A DNA stretch of 64,000 nucleotides, taken from Flavipsychrobacter sp. (GTDB lineage Bacteria > Bacteroidota > Bacteroidia > Chitinophagales > Chitinophagaceae). The DNA is taken from NCBI GenBank assembly GCA_016786665.1, contig JAEUVZ010000008.1, positions 1-64,000 on the forward strand, given 5' to 3'. This document shows, piece after piece, positions 1 through 8,409 of the stretch (position 1 is the first letter of the stretch; each line of letters opens with the position of its first letter). A program made the position numbers and the translations under genes. Below the pieces are notes generated by a model. It was not told the origin of the DNA. It made no database searches and saw nothing but the letters and a program-made list of their open reading frames with translations.

Positions 1-1093
1 CGCAGAGCACATAGCGCAATACATCCTGTTGCCCGGGGAAGTCTTTCAGGTACTCGTCTATCCATACCGCCCAGTTGCGGGAGGTAGATACCTTTTCCCC
101 TTCTATATTCAGGAACTCGTTGGCCGGTACATTTTCCGGCAGCACGAATTTGCCGTGCGCCTTCAGCATAGCCGGGAAGATGATGCAGTGGAAGACAATG
201 TTGTCTTTGCCTATAAAGTGTACCAGCTTGGTATCCTCCTGCTGCCAGTAGTCGGCCCACAGCGGGGTCAGTTCTTTGGTGGCGCTGATGTAGCCAATGG
301 GTGCATCGAACCATACATAGAGCACCTTGCCCTTTGCGTCTGCCAGCGGCACGGGTACGCCCCAGTTGCTGTCGCGCGTCATGGCGCGGGGTTGCAGGCC
401 GTTGTCCAGCCAGCTTTTGCATTGGCCGTACACGTTGGCTTTCCACTCGTCCTTCTTTCCCTCTACAATCCATTCCTTCAGGAAGTCTTCGTATTTATTG
501 AGCGGGAAGTACCAGTGCTTGGTGGTCTTTTTTACCGGTTTGGCATTGCTTAGTGCCGAGCGCGGGTTGATGAGCTGCTCGGGGGAGAGGGTGCTGCCGC
601 ACTTCTCGCACTGGTCGCCGTAAGCATTCTCGTTGCTGCACACGGGGCAGGTGCCCACTATATAGCGGTCGGCCAGGAAGACCTCTTTTTCTTCGTCGTA
701 ATATTGCTCGCTCTCGCGCTCTTCAAACAAACCATCGTCGTAAAGCTTTTTAAAGAAAGCCTGGGAGGTTTCGTGATGAGTAGCATTGGAGGTGCGGGAA
801 AAAATATCAAATGAAACGCCCATCTGCTCAAAGCTGTCTTTGATGATGGCGTTGTACTTATCTACTACCTGCTGCGGGGTAACGCCCTCCTTCATGGCGC
901 GTATGGTGATGGGCACTCCATGCTCATCGCTGCCGCAAACAAACTGTACATCTCTTTTCTGCGCGCGCAGGTAGCGCACGTATATATCGGAAGGCAGGTA
1001 GCAGCCGGCCAGGTGCCCTATGTGTACGGGCCCATTGGCGTAAGGAAGCGCCGCCGTTACTAAATACCGCTTAAAATCAACTTTCTGGCTCAT
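1..1093 (-). CDS. metG: Methionyl-tRNA synthetase (partial, C-terminal part outside the window)
   Basis: Class I aminoacyl-tRNA synthetase that charges tRNA-Met in the cytoplasm. About 364 N-terminal codons are visible from the ATG at 1093; the gene runs off the left edge. The N-terminus reads [20 protein letters not shown] and continues into the HIGH motif at residues 24-27. A zinc-binding knuckle [17 protein letters not shown] follows in the connective-peptide region. Near residue 331 the sequence KVSTSRNW occupies the place of the KMSKS loop, a substitution of the kind found in Bacteroidota enzymes. It is divergent from the histidine kinase gene that starts at 1264. Any C-terminal tRNA-binding domain cannot be assessed. 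Confidence 0.96.
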   Translation of the reverse strand, partial: MSQKVDFKRYLVTAALPYANGPVHIGHLAGCYLPSDIYVRYLRAQKRDVQFVCGSDEHGVPITIRAMKEGVTPQQVVDKYNAIIKDSFEQMGVSFDIFSRTSNATHHETSQAFFKKLYDDGLFEERESEQYYDEEKEVFLADRYIVGTCPVCSNENAYGDQCEKCGSTLSPEQLINPRSALSNAKPVKKTTKHWYFPLNKYEDFLKEWIVEGKKDEWKANVYGQCKSWLDNGLQPRAMTRDSNWGVPVPLADAKGKVLYVWFDAPIGYISATKELTPLWADYWQQEDTKLVHFIGKDNIVFHCIIFPAMLKAHGKFVLPENVPANEFLNIEGEKVSTSRNWAVWIDEYLKDFPGQQDVLRYVLC

Positions 1094-1263
1094 AAATCAG
1101 GCTGCAAGATACTTCACATAAAGGGATAAACTGACAGCGATACCTATAAATATGGAAAATGATTATTGTGTTAGCGGTTTGTGGTATGCTTGTTATGGTT
1201 GTATAATGAAATAATAGGTTTTTGCCCGTGCTAATAGGGGCAAGGCTGGTATTTTTAACCTGG

Positions 1264-3732
1264 ATGGCAGTGAATAATATAAGGAGACTGAGCAAAGGCA
1301 CACAGCTAAAAATAGTGGCGGCCTTTGTGCTTGGGTGCGCGGCTATTTTGCTCTCGGTGAGCGTAACGCGCCACTCCTTTGCAACAATAGCTACCACGGT
1401 AGACGAGCTTTCCCACCCGGACCCACAGGTGCGCCTGGTGAATAATATTCTGCGGCACGTGGTAGTGCTGGACCAGGCACAGCGGCAATTGGTTTTTGAC
1501 CCACGGTCATCACTCTCCAGGAAGGTAGTGCGGGAGACCGACACGCTGCAGGCACTGCTGAACGAACTACAGGAACTGAACGAGGGCGACGGGCGAAGAC
1601 TGGCACAGGTAGACTCTATGAAGCAACTGCTGAAGCTGAAGAATCGCATGTTTGCCGACTACATGCTGCTGCGCACCGACCTGGTGCAGAACGATACCAT
1701 GCTGCGCCAGATACAAACCTTGTCGGAGCGGATATACAACCCAAAGTATAATAAGGATACCAACGTAGTAACGAGTGCCCGAAAAATAACTACTACTATC
1801 GTAGCCAGCGATACGGCATCGGCGGAAGAGCAACGGGAAACTCTATGGAACCGCCTGTTTGGAAAACGAAAGCCTATGCCGCCCCGCAAGGTGCAGACCC
1901 TGATACAGGAAGAGCTGAACATAACCATAGATACCCTGGCCATGATAGCCAAAGACAGCACCGTGGAACGCATCAGCCAGGCGATAAGGGATGAAGTAGT
2001 TATCCGCATCAGTAAGCGCAACCGGCTGATAGAACGGCAACTGGATATGATAGACGCCGGTAACCAACTGGTGAACCGCCTGCTGGCGATACTGCGCCAG
2101 ATAGAAAGCGAGGAGACCCGGCGGCAGGAAGAGAAGAACAACCTGGCCGCTGACGTAATAGCGACCGATATGGATAAACTGGACAAACTGCTGGTGCTGT
2201 TCATTGCCGGGTCGGCGCTGCTGGGGTACCGGATATTTATAGACATAGTACGCAGCAACCGGTACCGCAGGGAACTACAGGTAGCCAAAGATGCGGCCGA
2301 GGAAGCGAGTGTAGCGAAGCAGCGTTTCCTTTCCAATATCAGCCACGAACTGAGGACACCATTGCAGACGATAGTGGGCGTATCGGAGCAGGCCACATTG
2401 CGGGGCGAAGCACGAACGGAGGAACTGAACGTATTGCACTACTCATCGCAGCACCTGCTGCAGATAGTGAACGAAGTGCTGGACTACAGCCAGATCGTCT
2501 CCGGGAAGTTTGCGCTGGAGGAGCGCCCTTTCCACCTGGGTGAACTGCTGAAGGAAGTATATGCGATGACAAAGATACTGGCGGACCGGAAAGGGCTGGA
2601 ACTGCTGCTGGAAACAGGTGAGGAAACGGATGGCTACTACCTGGGCGATGCGTTCCGCCTGCGGCAGGTATTGCTGAACCTGCTGGGCAACGCCGTGAAG
2701 TACACTGCTGAAGGAAACGTTACGCTCTCGGTATCGGGCAGCAGGCGGCGGGCCTCCGCCGCGTTCGTTTTTTCCGTGCGCGATACAGGGGTAGGGATAT
2801 CGGAAGCAGACATGGGCAGGATATTTGAGCAGTTCGGTCAGGCCCGGGAGCGCGGTGCTATGCAGGAGGGCACCGGGCTGGGCCTGAACATAGTGCAGGC
2901 GCTGGTGCGGGCGCAAAAGGGCACCATAGATGTGCAAAGCCAACCCGGCCAGGGGTCTGAGTTTATTGTCCGCCTGGTGTATCCATATGCTTCGGCGCCC
3001 GCCGTGGTGGCGCCCGGCGGTATAGCGCCCGCTGCCGTGGCCGGCGTAAAGGTGATGATAGTGGATGATGACGCGCTGATACGGGAGCTGTGCTCCGGCA
3101 TCATGAAGAAGTATGGGATACCACATGTATTGTACGCCTCACCGGAAGCGGTGCTGGAGGCGGGTGTGGCGAATGACATCACCACCGTGCTGATGGACAT
3201 ACGCCTGCCGGGCATGAGCGGAACCGAACTGATGCAGCGGCTGCGGGCATCCATGAGTGGCGCGCGCTTTGTGGCCCTGACAGCACAGGCCCTGCCGGGA
3301 GAACGTGAAGGGATACTGGAGGCGGGCTTTGACGACTTGCTGATGAAGCCCTTTATGGAACACGCACTCATCAGTACTATAATTGGGGACAATGCCCCCG
3401 ATGTACCCCCGCTGATAGGCGACCCCGGTATGCTGAACCTGGTGGCCGGAGACAACCCCGCCACACGCCAGCGCCTGCTGGATACATTCGTGAACGAAAC
3501 ACGTAAAGACCTGGATACATTGCAGGCATCACTTCGGGACAGTGACGATAACACCTCCGCCGACATACTGCACCGGCTGGCCGGCAGGCTGGGGCAGATG
3601 GGCGCTACTGAACCGGGGTTGGAAGCGCGCCGGCTGGAGCATATCTTCCGTACCGCCCCTGCAACCAATACCATCAGGGAAATAACCAGCGAATTTGCTC
3701 AAGACCTGGAGCGCCGGCTGACAACCGTATGA
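1264..3732 (+). CDS. Hybrid sensor histidine kinase with receiver and Hpt domains
   Basis: Membrane-bound hybrid kinase of 822 residues. An N-terminal membrane helix is followed by about 260 mostly helical residues and a second helix near residues 305-325, so the sensor part is probably outside the cytoplasm. The HisKA H-box SHELRTPLQ has the phosphorylatable His at about residue 361. The ATPase domain shows NLLGNAVKYT and GTGLGLNIV. A receiver domain follows (VDDD; acceptor Asp at about 645 in LMDIRLPG; KPF), then a C-terminal Hpt-like helical bundle with His at about 770 in ILHRLAG. This is a complete internal phosphorelay. I chose the ATG at 1264; a TTG at 1222 in frame would add 14 residues. 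The NtrC-type regulator at 4327 is the likely partner. Confidence 0.93.
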   Translation: MAVNNIRRLSKGTQLKIVAAFVLGCAAILLSVSVTRHSFATIATTVDELSHPDPQVRLVNNILRHVVVLDQAQRQLVFDPRSSLSRKVVRETDTLQALLNELQELNEGDGRRLAQVDSMKQLLKLKNRMFADYMLLRTDLVQNDTMLRQIQTLSERIYNPKYNKDTNVVTSARKITTTIVASDTASAEEQRETLWNRLFGKRKPMPPRKVQTLIQEELNITIDTLAMIAKDSTVERISQAIRDEVVIRISKRNRLIERQLDMIDAGNQLVNRLLAILRQIESEETRRQEEKNNLAADVIATDMDKLDKLLVLFIAGSALLGYRIFIDIVRSNRYRRELQVAKDAAEEASVAKQRFLSNISHELRTPLQTIVGVSEQATLRGEARTEELNVLHYSSQHLLQIVNEVLDYSQIVSGKFALEERPFHLGELLKEVYAMTKILADRKGLELLLETGEETDGYYLGDAFRLRQVLLNLLGNAVKYTAEGNVTLSVSGSRRRASAAFVFSVRDTGVGISEADMGRIFEQFGQARERGAMQEGTGLGLNIVQALVRAQKGTIDVQSQPGQGSEFIVRLVYPYASAPAVVAPGGIAPAAVAGVKVMIVDDDALIRELCSGIMKKYGIPHVLYASPEAVLEAGVANDITTVLMDIRLPGMSGTELMQRLRASMSGARFVALTAQALPGEREGILEAGFDDLLMKPFMEHALISTIIGDNAPDVPPLIGDPGMLNLVAGDNPATRQRLLDTFVNETRKDLDTLQASLRDSDDNTSADILHRLAGRLGQMGATEPGLEARRLEHIFRTAPATNTIREITSEFAQDLERRLTTV

Positions 3733-3926
3733 CACCTGTCGCAGTAAAACATTCCCACATCTTGTAGGGATATCCATACAACTATTTGTAGTATCTCGTT
3801 TCCTGTTCTGCAAAACGCACTGATGCGTAATGATTTATGAGATGGCGGCTTCCCGGCACACTATTGGCCTATGAAGGATAGAATTGTTTTACAGACCATT
3901 TATTAAATCTTTTAAAAAACAGGATT

Positions 3927-4229
3927 ATGAAGAAGATCATTGTTCCCGCATTGGCGCTGGTATTAACAGCCACTACTGTAAACGCGCAAACAGCTCCCGC
4001 TGCCGCAACCACACAGGCGCAGGCCAACCAGGATGAAAAAGTAAAAGTAGAAGTGAAAGACCTTCCCGGTGAAGTAATAAAGACCCTCTCTACCGACGAG
4101 TATAAGGGCTGGACAGCTACTGAAGCCTGGCATGTGACAGGCGAAGGAGAGCACTATGTGATAGACCTGGCGAAGGGAGAAGAAAAGCTGACCGTGAAGC
4201 TGAACAAAGAAGGTAAAAAGGTAGGATAG
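3927..4229 (+). CDS. Small secreted PepSY-like protein
   Basis: 100-residue protein with a clear signal peptide (MKKIIVPALALVLTATTVNA, cleavage near AQ) and an Ala/Gln/Thr-rich linker. The mature part has LPGEVIKTL, then EYKGWTATEAWHV, and ends in YVIDLAKGEEKLTVKLNKEG. This arrangement resembles the short PepSY-like or beta-lactamase-inhibitor-like periplasmic proteins of Bacteroidota; the family match is by eye. It lies between a sensor kinase and a response regulator on the same strand and is followed by an intrinsic terminator, so the three genes may be one signalling module. A role as signal-binding or stress-response protein is inference only. Confidence 0.75.
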   Translation: MKKIIVPALALVLTATTVNAQTAPAAATTQAQANQDEKVKVEVKDLPGEVIKTLSTDEYKGWTATEAWHVTGEGEHYVIDLAKGEEKLTVKLNKEGKKVG

Positions 4230-4266
4230 ATCATAACACTATCACCATACTTGCCAATTGGGATTG

Positions 4267-4293
4267 CCCGGCGTAAGCCGGGTTTTTCTTTTT
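4267..4293 (+). terminator. Intrinsic terminator after the small secreted protein gene
   Basis: Perfect 6-bp stem CCCGGC/GCCGGG with a GTAA tetraloop, followed by TTTTTCTTTTT. It separates the secreted-protein gene from the NtrC-type regulator. Confidence 0.88.
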
Positions 4294-4322
4294 GTCATTG
4301 CACGTGTTTTGCAGTAGTTTTA
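4291..4322 (+). promoter_or_regulatory. Predicted Bacteroidota promoter for the NtrC-type regulator
   Basis: TTTG at 4291-4294, a 20-bp spacer, then TAGTTTTA at 4315-4322, which matches TAnnTTTG except for the last base. The -7 box ends four bases before the ATG at 4327, so the transcript would have almost no leader. The -33 box overlaps the T-run of the preceding terminator. Confidence 0.5.
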
Positions 4323-4326
4323 TAGC

Positions 4327-5655
4327 ATGTCGCGCATCCTGATAGTTGAAGACGATAGTACGTTCTCGCAGATACTGGAAAATTTTCTTAAAAGACAAGG
4401 CTACGAAATATTTACCGCCGCAACGGTACGCGCCGCGCGGCAGATAATGGACAGCGAAGACCTGCACCTGCTGCTGCTGGACTACCGGCTGCCCGATGGG
4501 ACCGGTATAGACTTGCTGGATTACCAACGGGCGAGCGGAACGCCGCTGCCATCGGTAGTGATGACGAGCTTCCAGGATATAAAAACGGCGGTACGGTCGG
4601 TAAAGTCGGGGGCGCACGACTATATAGTAAAGCCGGTTCACCCGGATGAATTGCTGATGGTAGTGCGCGAACTGCTGAACACCGATGCGGGCGCCGCGCC
4701 GGCACCCGGCAAGAAGGCGGAGATGGTGACCGGCATCAGCATGGCGGCCAGGCAGGTTCGGGAGCATATAGAACTGGTAGGCCCCACGAATATGAGCGTG
4801 ATAGTAGAGGGCGAGAGCGGCACGGGAAAGGAACAGGTAGCCCGCACGATACATGACTTGAGCAAACGGGCGGGTGGCCCGTTTGTAGCGATAGACTGTG
4901 GCGCTATAGCGGCCGACCTGGCGTCGAGCGAACTCTTCGGGCACGTGAAGGGAGCCTTTACCGGCGCCTTGCTGAATAAGAAAGGCCAGTTTGAACTGGC
5001 GCATGGCGGAACCCTGTTCCTGGACGAAATAGGTAACCTGGGATATGAAGTGCAGGTGAAGCTGCTGCGCGCGCTGCAGGAACGGGAAGTGCAGCCACTG
5101 GGTTCCGGCAAAACGGTAAAGGTGGATGTGCGGGTGCTGGCGGCTACCAATGATGACCTGCTGACTTCGGTGCGCAAAGGAGCCTTCCGGGAAGACCTCT
5201 ATCACCGGCTGAACGAGTTTAAGATTAAGCTGCCCGCGCTCCGGCAGCGGGAAGATGATCTCAACTTGTTCATAGGCCACTTTATGGCACAATCGAATAA
5301 AGAACTAGGCAAAAATGTAGATGGCGTATCGCCGGAGGTGCTCGCTCTTTTTCGCCGGTACGACTGGCCCGGCAATCTCCGGGAACTAAAGAATGTAGTA
5401 AAGCGGGCGGTGCTCCTGGCGCAGGGCAGCCTGATAACGAAAGAGGACATACCCGCTGAAATGGTTTTCGAGATAGAGCAGGGGAGCGCGGTGCCACCTG
5501 CGAGCCTGAAAGAGAAGCAGGCCGGGAATGAGCGCGAACTGATAATGAAAGCGCTGGAAGACTCCCGGTACAATAAATCGAAAGCCGCCCGGCTGCTGAA
5601 CATAGACCGGACGACACTCTACTACAAGATGATGAAGTACAATATAGAAAAGTAG
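4327..5655 (+). CDS. Sigma-54-dependent response regulator, NtrC family
   Basis: 442-residue enhancer-binding regulator. Receiver domain at residues 1-120 with the acidic pair in VEDD and the phospho-acceptor Asp52 in LLLDYRLPDG. AAA+ domain at about 135-370 with Walker A GESGTGKE (162-169), the sigma-54 contact loop GAFTGA (209-214), LFLDEIGNL as Walker B and R-finger region RLNEFKIKLP. The C-terminus has a Fis-type helix-turn-helix (SKAARLLNIDRTTLYYKM). It should activate RpoN-dependent promoters when phosphorylated. The hybrid kinase 600 bp upstream is the natural partner, although its own receiver and Hpt imply a multi-step relay to this regulator. All key motifs are intact. Confidence 0.96.
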   Translation: MSRILIVEDDSTFSQILENFLKRQGYEIFTAATVRAARQIMDSEDLHLLLLDYRLPDGTGIDLLDYQRASGTPLPSVVMTSFQDIKTAVRSVKSGAHDYIVKPVHPDELLMVVRELLNTDAGAAPAPGKKAEMVTGISMAARQVREHIELVGPTNMSVIVEGESGTGKEQVARTIHDLSKRAGGPFVAIDCGAIAADLASSELFGHVKGAFTGALLNKKGQFELAHGGTLFLDEIGNLGYEVQVKLLRALQEREVQPLGSGKTVKVDVRVLAATNDDLLTSVRKGAFREDLYHRLNEFKIKLPALRQREDDLNLFIGHFMAQSNKELGKNVDGVSPEVLALFRRYDWPGNLRELKNVVKRAVLLAQGSLITKEDIPAEMVFEIEQGSAVPPASLKEKQAGNERELIMKALEDSRYNKSKAARLLNIDRTTLYYKMMKYNIEK

Positions 5656-5673
5656 CCGGCAGCGCGTTAGCCG

Positions 5674-7128
5674 TTAATACAAGCGGAGGCTGATGGGCGG
5701 AAGTGGTAGCTGCTTTCCGCTCCTGTCTTTCACTACAATATCCTCAATGAAAATGCGGTCGCCGCGGTGGGCGATGTGGCGCAATGCTTCTACTTTGGGC
5801 TGGTGGCTGAAGTATTTTCCTTTGCCTTGCACAGGGGTAATGTACTCGCGGCCGTTACGGCGCAGCAGGCTGATGCTGTAGCGGACGAAGGAGTAGTCCA
5901 TATCGAAGTCGTCGGTACGAAGCAGGGATATGCCTTCCGCATCCCGGAAAGCTCGCAGGCTGATGAGCCCGCTTTGCGTGTTGCCTATCGCCGGGCTGGG
6001 TGGTGGCAGTTCTTTCACGCGTAGTAGCCGGCTGGCTACTATGGAGGTAGTGCCCTCGCTGTTGGTTCCTTCTACATAGGCGTAGGTATCGCCGGCAGGT
6101 ACCGACTTGAAGAAGATATTAAAATGGCCATCGGATGTTTTGGTAACGGCGGCGCCTTTTACGTTTAGTGATAGCTTTTCTGCATCAAAGCCGGGAACAG
6201 ATACCGTGATGGGGTTCTCAACACCCACATAGCAGGTATTGGCATTGTTGAGCTGAAGGGAGATGCCCGGGGCCGCGACAAAATAGGAGAAGGAAAAAGG
6301 ATTTTTTTTGATTCTTCCATCGATATCTACAGATGCAGTACCGTTGATTGTGTTCATGCCCAGGGGAGATGCATCTCGTTTCCAAGTGGCAACGCCGTAC
6401 TCTGTTTTGTTGATGTTTCCTTTGTTGATGTGGATTGAGAGATCGATGGATTTGTTGTAGCCGACTAGCGCGATTGAACCTCTCACTTTTTGTCCGGGAA
6501 ATACAAATGGTATTTCCGGTATGGCGATGGCCGCATATTGGTCACCTGTCAAGCAGTATATAGGAGTACCTTCACTTATTAGTTTTCTTACAATGATATA
6601 CTCAGTAGCTGCAAGGTCGTGCAGTATGACATTCAGTGCCGTTACCAGACGAATAGGAGAGATAGATTGACGAATTAAAAGTGTATCTGTGCAATGCTGT
6701 GCGAGCCACTGAGGCAGCCGGAAGTACTGTTCTTGATAAATTGTGTCTATTGATGGCAGGTAATTACGAACCTGTTTGATAACACTATATGCAGTCTCTG
6801 TCAGTTGTTTTTGAATTATTGTTTTAGGAGGGGTGTTTTCTATGCCGGATTTGACCTTCCGGACATACTGTGCGAGGGAATCCGTCTTGTTCACAACAAG
6901 ATCAATACGTTCCTTGTAGGAGGTTTTATGAATGAAGTATTTTTGCACATTGCGCCCGTAGTCTTCTTGCAGTTTATGGCAGTGTGCCACCAGCGAGTCG
7001 GTATTTATGGCCAGGCAGGAGTTAAGTTCGGCGTATGGTAATACAAGTTTCCTGTCCCGGTTGATCCATAGCAGGGAATAGAGAATCAGGAACATAGAGA
7101 GCCTTGTAATGTTTATGCCGGAGCGCAC
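5674..7128 (-). CDS. GldM-like protein (orphan)
   Basis: 484-residue protein with one N-terminal hydrophobic segment (MFLILYSLLWI) and a large exported part. Residues 30-170 are mainly helical; then come beta-rich domains with FVFPGQKVRGSIALVGYN and ISLQLNNANTCYVGVENPI. The last 90 residues (RAFRDAEGISLLRTDDFD, VRYSISLLRRNGREY, GDRIFIEDIVVKDRSGK) match the pattern of the GldM C-terminal domain. GldM, with GldL, forms the proton-driven motor of the type IX secretion system and gliding machinery and spans the periplasm. Here there are no gldK, gldL or gldN genes alongside, and the N-terminal helix is divergent, so it is probably a paralogue rather than the motor subunit. The family call is by eye. 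Confidence 0.72.
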   Translation of the reverse strand: MRSGINITRLSMFLILYSLLWINRDRKLVLPYAELNSCLAINTDSLVAHCHKLQEDYGRNVQKYFIHKTSYKERIDLVVNKTDSLAQYVRKVKSGIENTPPKTIIQKQLTETAYSVIKQVRNYLPSIDTIYQEQYFRLPQWLAQHCTDTLLIRQSISPIRLVTALNVILHDLAATEYIIVRKLISEGTPIYCLTGDQYAAIAIPEIPFVFPGQKVRGSIALVGYNKSIDLSIHINKGNINKTEYGVATWKRDASPLGMNTINGTASVDIDGRIKKNPFSFSYFVAAPGISLQLNNANTCYVGVENPITVSVPGFDAEKLSLNVKGAAVTKTSDGHFNIFFKSVPAGDTYAYVEGTNSEGTTSIVASRLLRVKELPPPSPAIGNTQSGLISLRAFRDAEGISLLRTDDFDMDYSFVRYSISLLRRNGREYITPVQGKGKYFSHQPKVEALRHIAHRGDRIFIEDIVVKDRSGKQLPLPPISLRLY

Positions 7129-7156
7129 TTTGATGTTTCTCTCAAGATAACGCTAT

Positions 7157-7327
7157 ATGTTGGGATGTTGTATGTGTGCCTTCGGAAAAATTTGGTTGGT
7201 TCCGGGTATAGAAGTGGTGTACCTGCAGGGCTTTAATACTAGTGAACAAAAGCAAATCAAGGAAATTGTAACAGAACACGCAGATGATTTTAAACAAAAA
7301 TGGAATGAATACTTCAGCTGGTTTTGA
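7157..7327 (+). CDS. Short DUF4160-like protein, probably N-terminally truncated
   Basis: 56 codons from the ATG at 7157 (or 51 from the ATG at 7172). The visible part, KIWLVPGIEVVYLQGFN then IKEIVTEHADDFKQKWNEYF, matches the C-terminal half of DUF4160 proteins. The family's N-terminal strand with its aromatic and His-rich motif is absent: an in-frame TAA lies directly upstream, and the start of the divergent GldM-like gene is only 28 bp away. The stop overlaps the start region of the following DUF2442 gene, an arrangement in which these two small families often occur together and are suspected to act as a toxin-antitoxin-like pair. It may be a remnant. Confidence 0.55.
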   Translation: MLGCCMCAFGKIWLVPGIEVVYLQGFNTSEQKQIKEIVTEHADDFKQKWNEYFSWF

Positions 7328-7610
7328 TACTATAGAGCAGTTGATTTTTGATGAAAAGCTACGGATAGTAGATGTTGATTTTCATGTTGCTTCTGATGTG
7401 CTGGAAGTGGCGCTGAGTACAGATGCCGTATTGCAGTTCCCTTTGTCATCTTTTCGTTTATTGTTGGGAGCTGAAGAGCCGGACCTCAGGAATTATGAAA
7501 TCATTGCAGCCGGTACCGGTGTACACTGGCCTGCGCTGGATGAAGATCTGAGTCTGAAGGGGTTTCTGCAGGAGGCTCTTAAGCAAACCATTCGTACCGC
7601 CGCCGCGTAG
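7284..7610 (+). CDS. DUF2442 family protein
   Basis: 108 residues from the ATG at 7284; a second ATG at 7305 would give 101. The pattern LRIVDVDFHVASDVLEVALS, then LQFPLSSFRLLL, and finally GTGVHWPALDEDLSLKGFL is characteristic of DUF2442, small alpha/beta proteins often encoded immediately after DUF4160. It overlaps the preceding truncated DUF4160 frame by 44 bp. The molecular function is unknown; a toxin-antitoxin role has been suggested for such pairs but nothing in this sequence proves it. Confidence 0.8.
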   Translation: MILNKNGMNTSAGFDTIEQLIFDEKLRIVDVDFHVASDVLEVALSTDAVLQFPLSSFRLLLGAEEPDLRNYEIIAAGTGVHWPALDEDLSLKGFLQEALKQTIRTAAA

Positions 7611-7629
7611 CCAGGGCGCTCCCCCGCAG

Positions 7630-8400
7630 CTATTCCCATTCCTTTTCCAGCCACTCTTTTACTTTGTAGTCTGTCAGGTCGAATTTTACGGGGACTACGG
7701 AGGCGTATCCGTCTTTTAGTGCGTGCACGTCGGTGTCGGTGCCGTCGTCCATGTTCAGGAATTTCCCGGTCATCCAGTAGTAGTCTTTTCCGCGCGGGTC
7801 CAGGCGATGGTCAAATTCCTCTTCCCATTTGGCATATGCTTGCCGGCATATTTTCAGCCCCCGGAAATCTTCGGGTGTGGTGATGGGTATGTTCACATTC
7901 AGTAGTGTATGCGGCAGTAATTGGGCGGAGAGCATCCGTTGTGTTACGGTGCGGGCCACTTCTTTGGCTACGGTAAAGTCGGCGTTGTAGTTATAGTCCA
8001 GCGAGGAGAAACCTACGGATGGTATGCCCTCAATGGCGGCTTCCATAGCGGCGCTCATGGTACCGGAATAGATGACGTTGATAGAATTGTTGGCGCCGTG
8101 GTTAATGCCGCTCACGCAAATATCGGCCTTGCGGTGCAGTATTTTGTCTTTTGCCAGCTTTACACAGTCTACGGGTGTGCCGCTGCATTGCCAGGCTTCA
8201 ATGCCGTCAAAGATGTCGGCGCGGTACAGGCGCAGCGGGTGCCCTATGGTGATGGCGTGCCCCATACCCGACTGAGGGCTATCGGGCGCTACTACTATTA
8301 CCCGGCCCAGGTCTTTTACCGCTTCTACCAAAGCGCGGATACCCGGCGCTGCTATACCATCATCGTTGGTAACTAATATTACCGGCAATTCTTTCTGCAT
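7630..8400 (-). CDS. surE: 5'-nucleotidase SurE
   Basis: 256 residues. The N-terminus ILVTNDDGIAAPGIRALV contains the metal-binding Asp pair of SurE, followed by VVAPDSPQSGMGHAIT, VSGINHGANNSINVIYSGT and AMEAAIEGIPSVGFS, all hallmark segments. SurE is a metal-dependent phosphatase that dephosphorylates nucleoside monophosphates and short polyphosphates, with a role in stationary-phase survival. Length and motifs are normal. It lies 9 bp downstream of the ABC permease gene on the same strand and may be co-transcribed with it. Confidence 0.97.
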   Translation of the reverse strand: MQKELPVILVTNDDGIAAPGIRALVEAVKDLGRVIVVAPDSPQSGMGHAITIGHPLRLYRADIFDGIEAWQCSGTPVDCVKLAKDKILHRKADICVSGINHGANNSINVIYSGTMSAAMEAAIEGIPSVGFSSLDYNYNADFTVAKEVARTVTQRMLSAQLLPHTLLNVNIPITTPEDFRGLKICRQAYAKWEEEFDHRLDPRGKDYYWMTGKFLNMDDGTDTDVHALKDGYASVVPVKFDLTDYKVKEWLEKEWE

Positions 8401-8409
8401 GGGGCAAAT

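Noticed and set aside
4231-5292. Open frame of 353 codons on the minus strand opposite the NtrC-type regulator
   Set aside because: Antisense to an intact gene with all motifs; no recognisable sequence and it runs across the preceding terminator.
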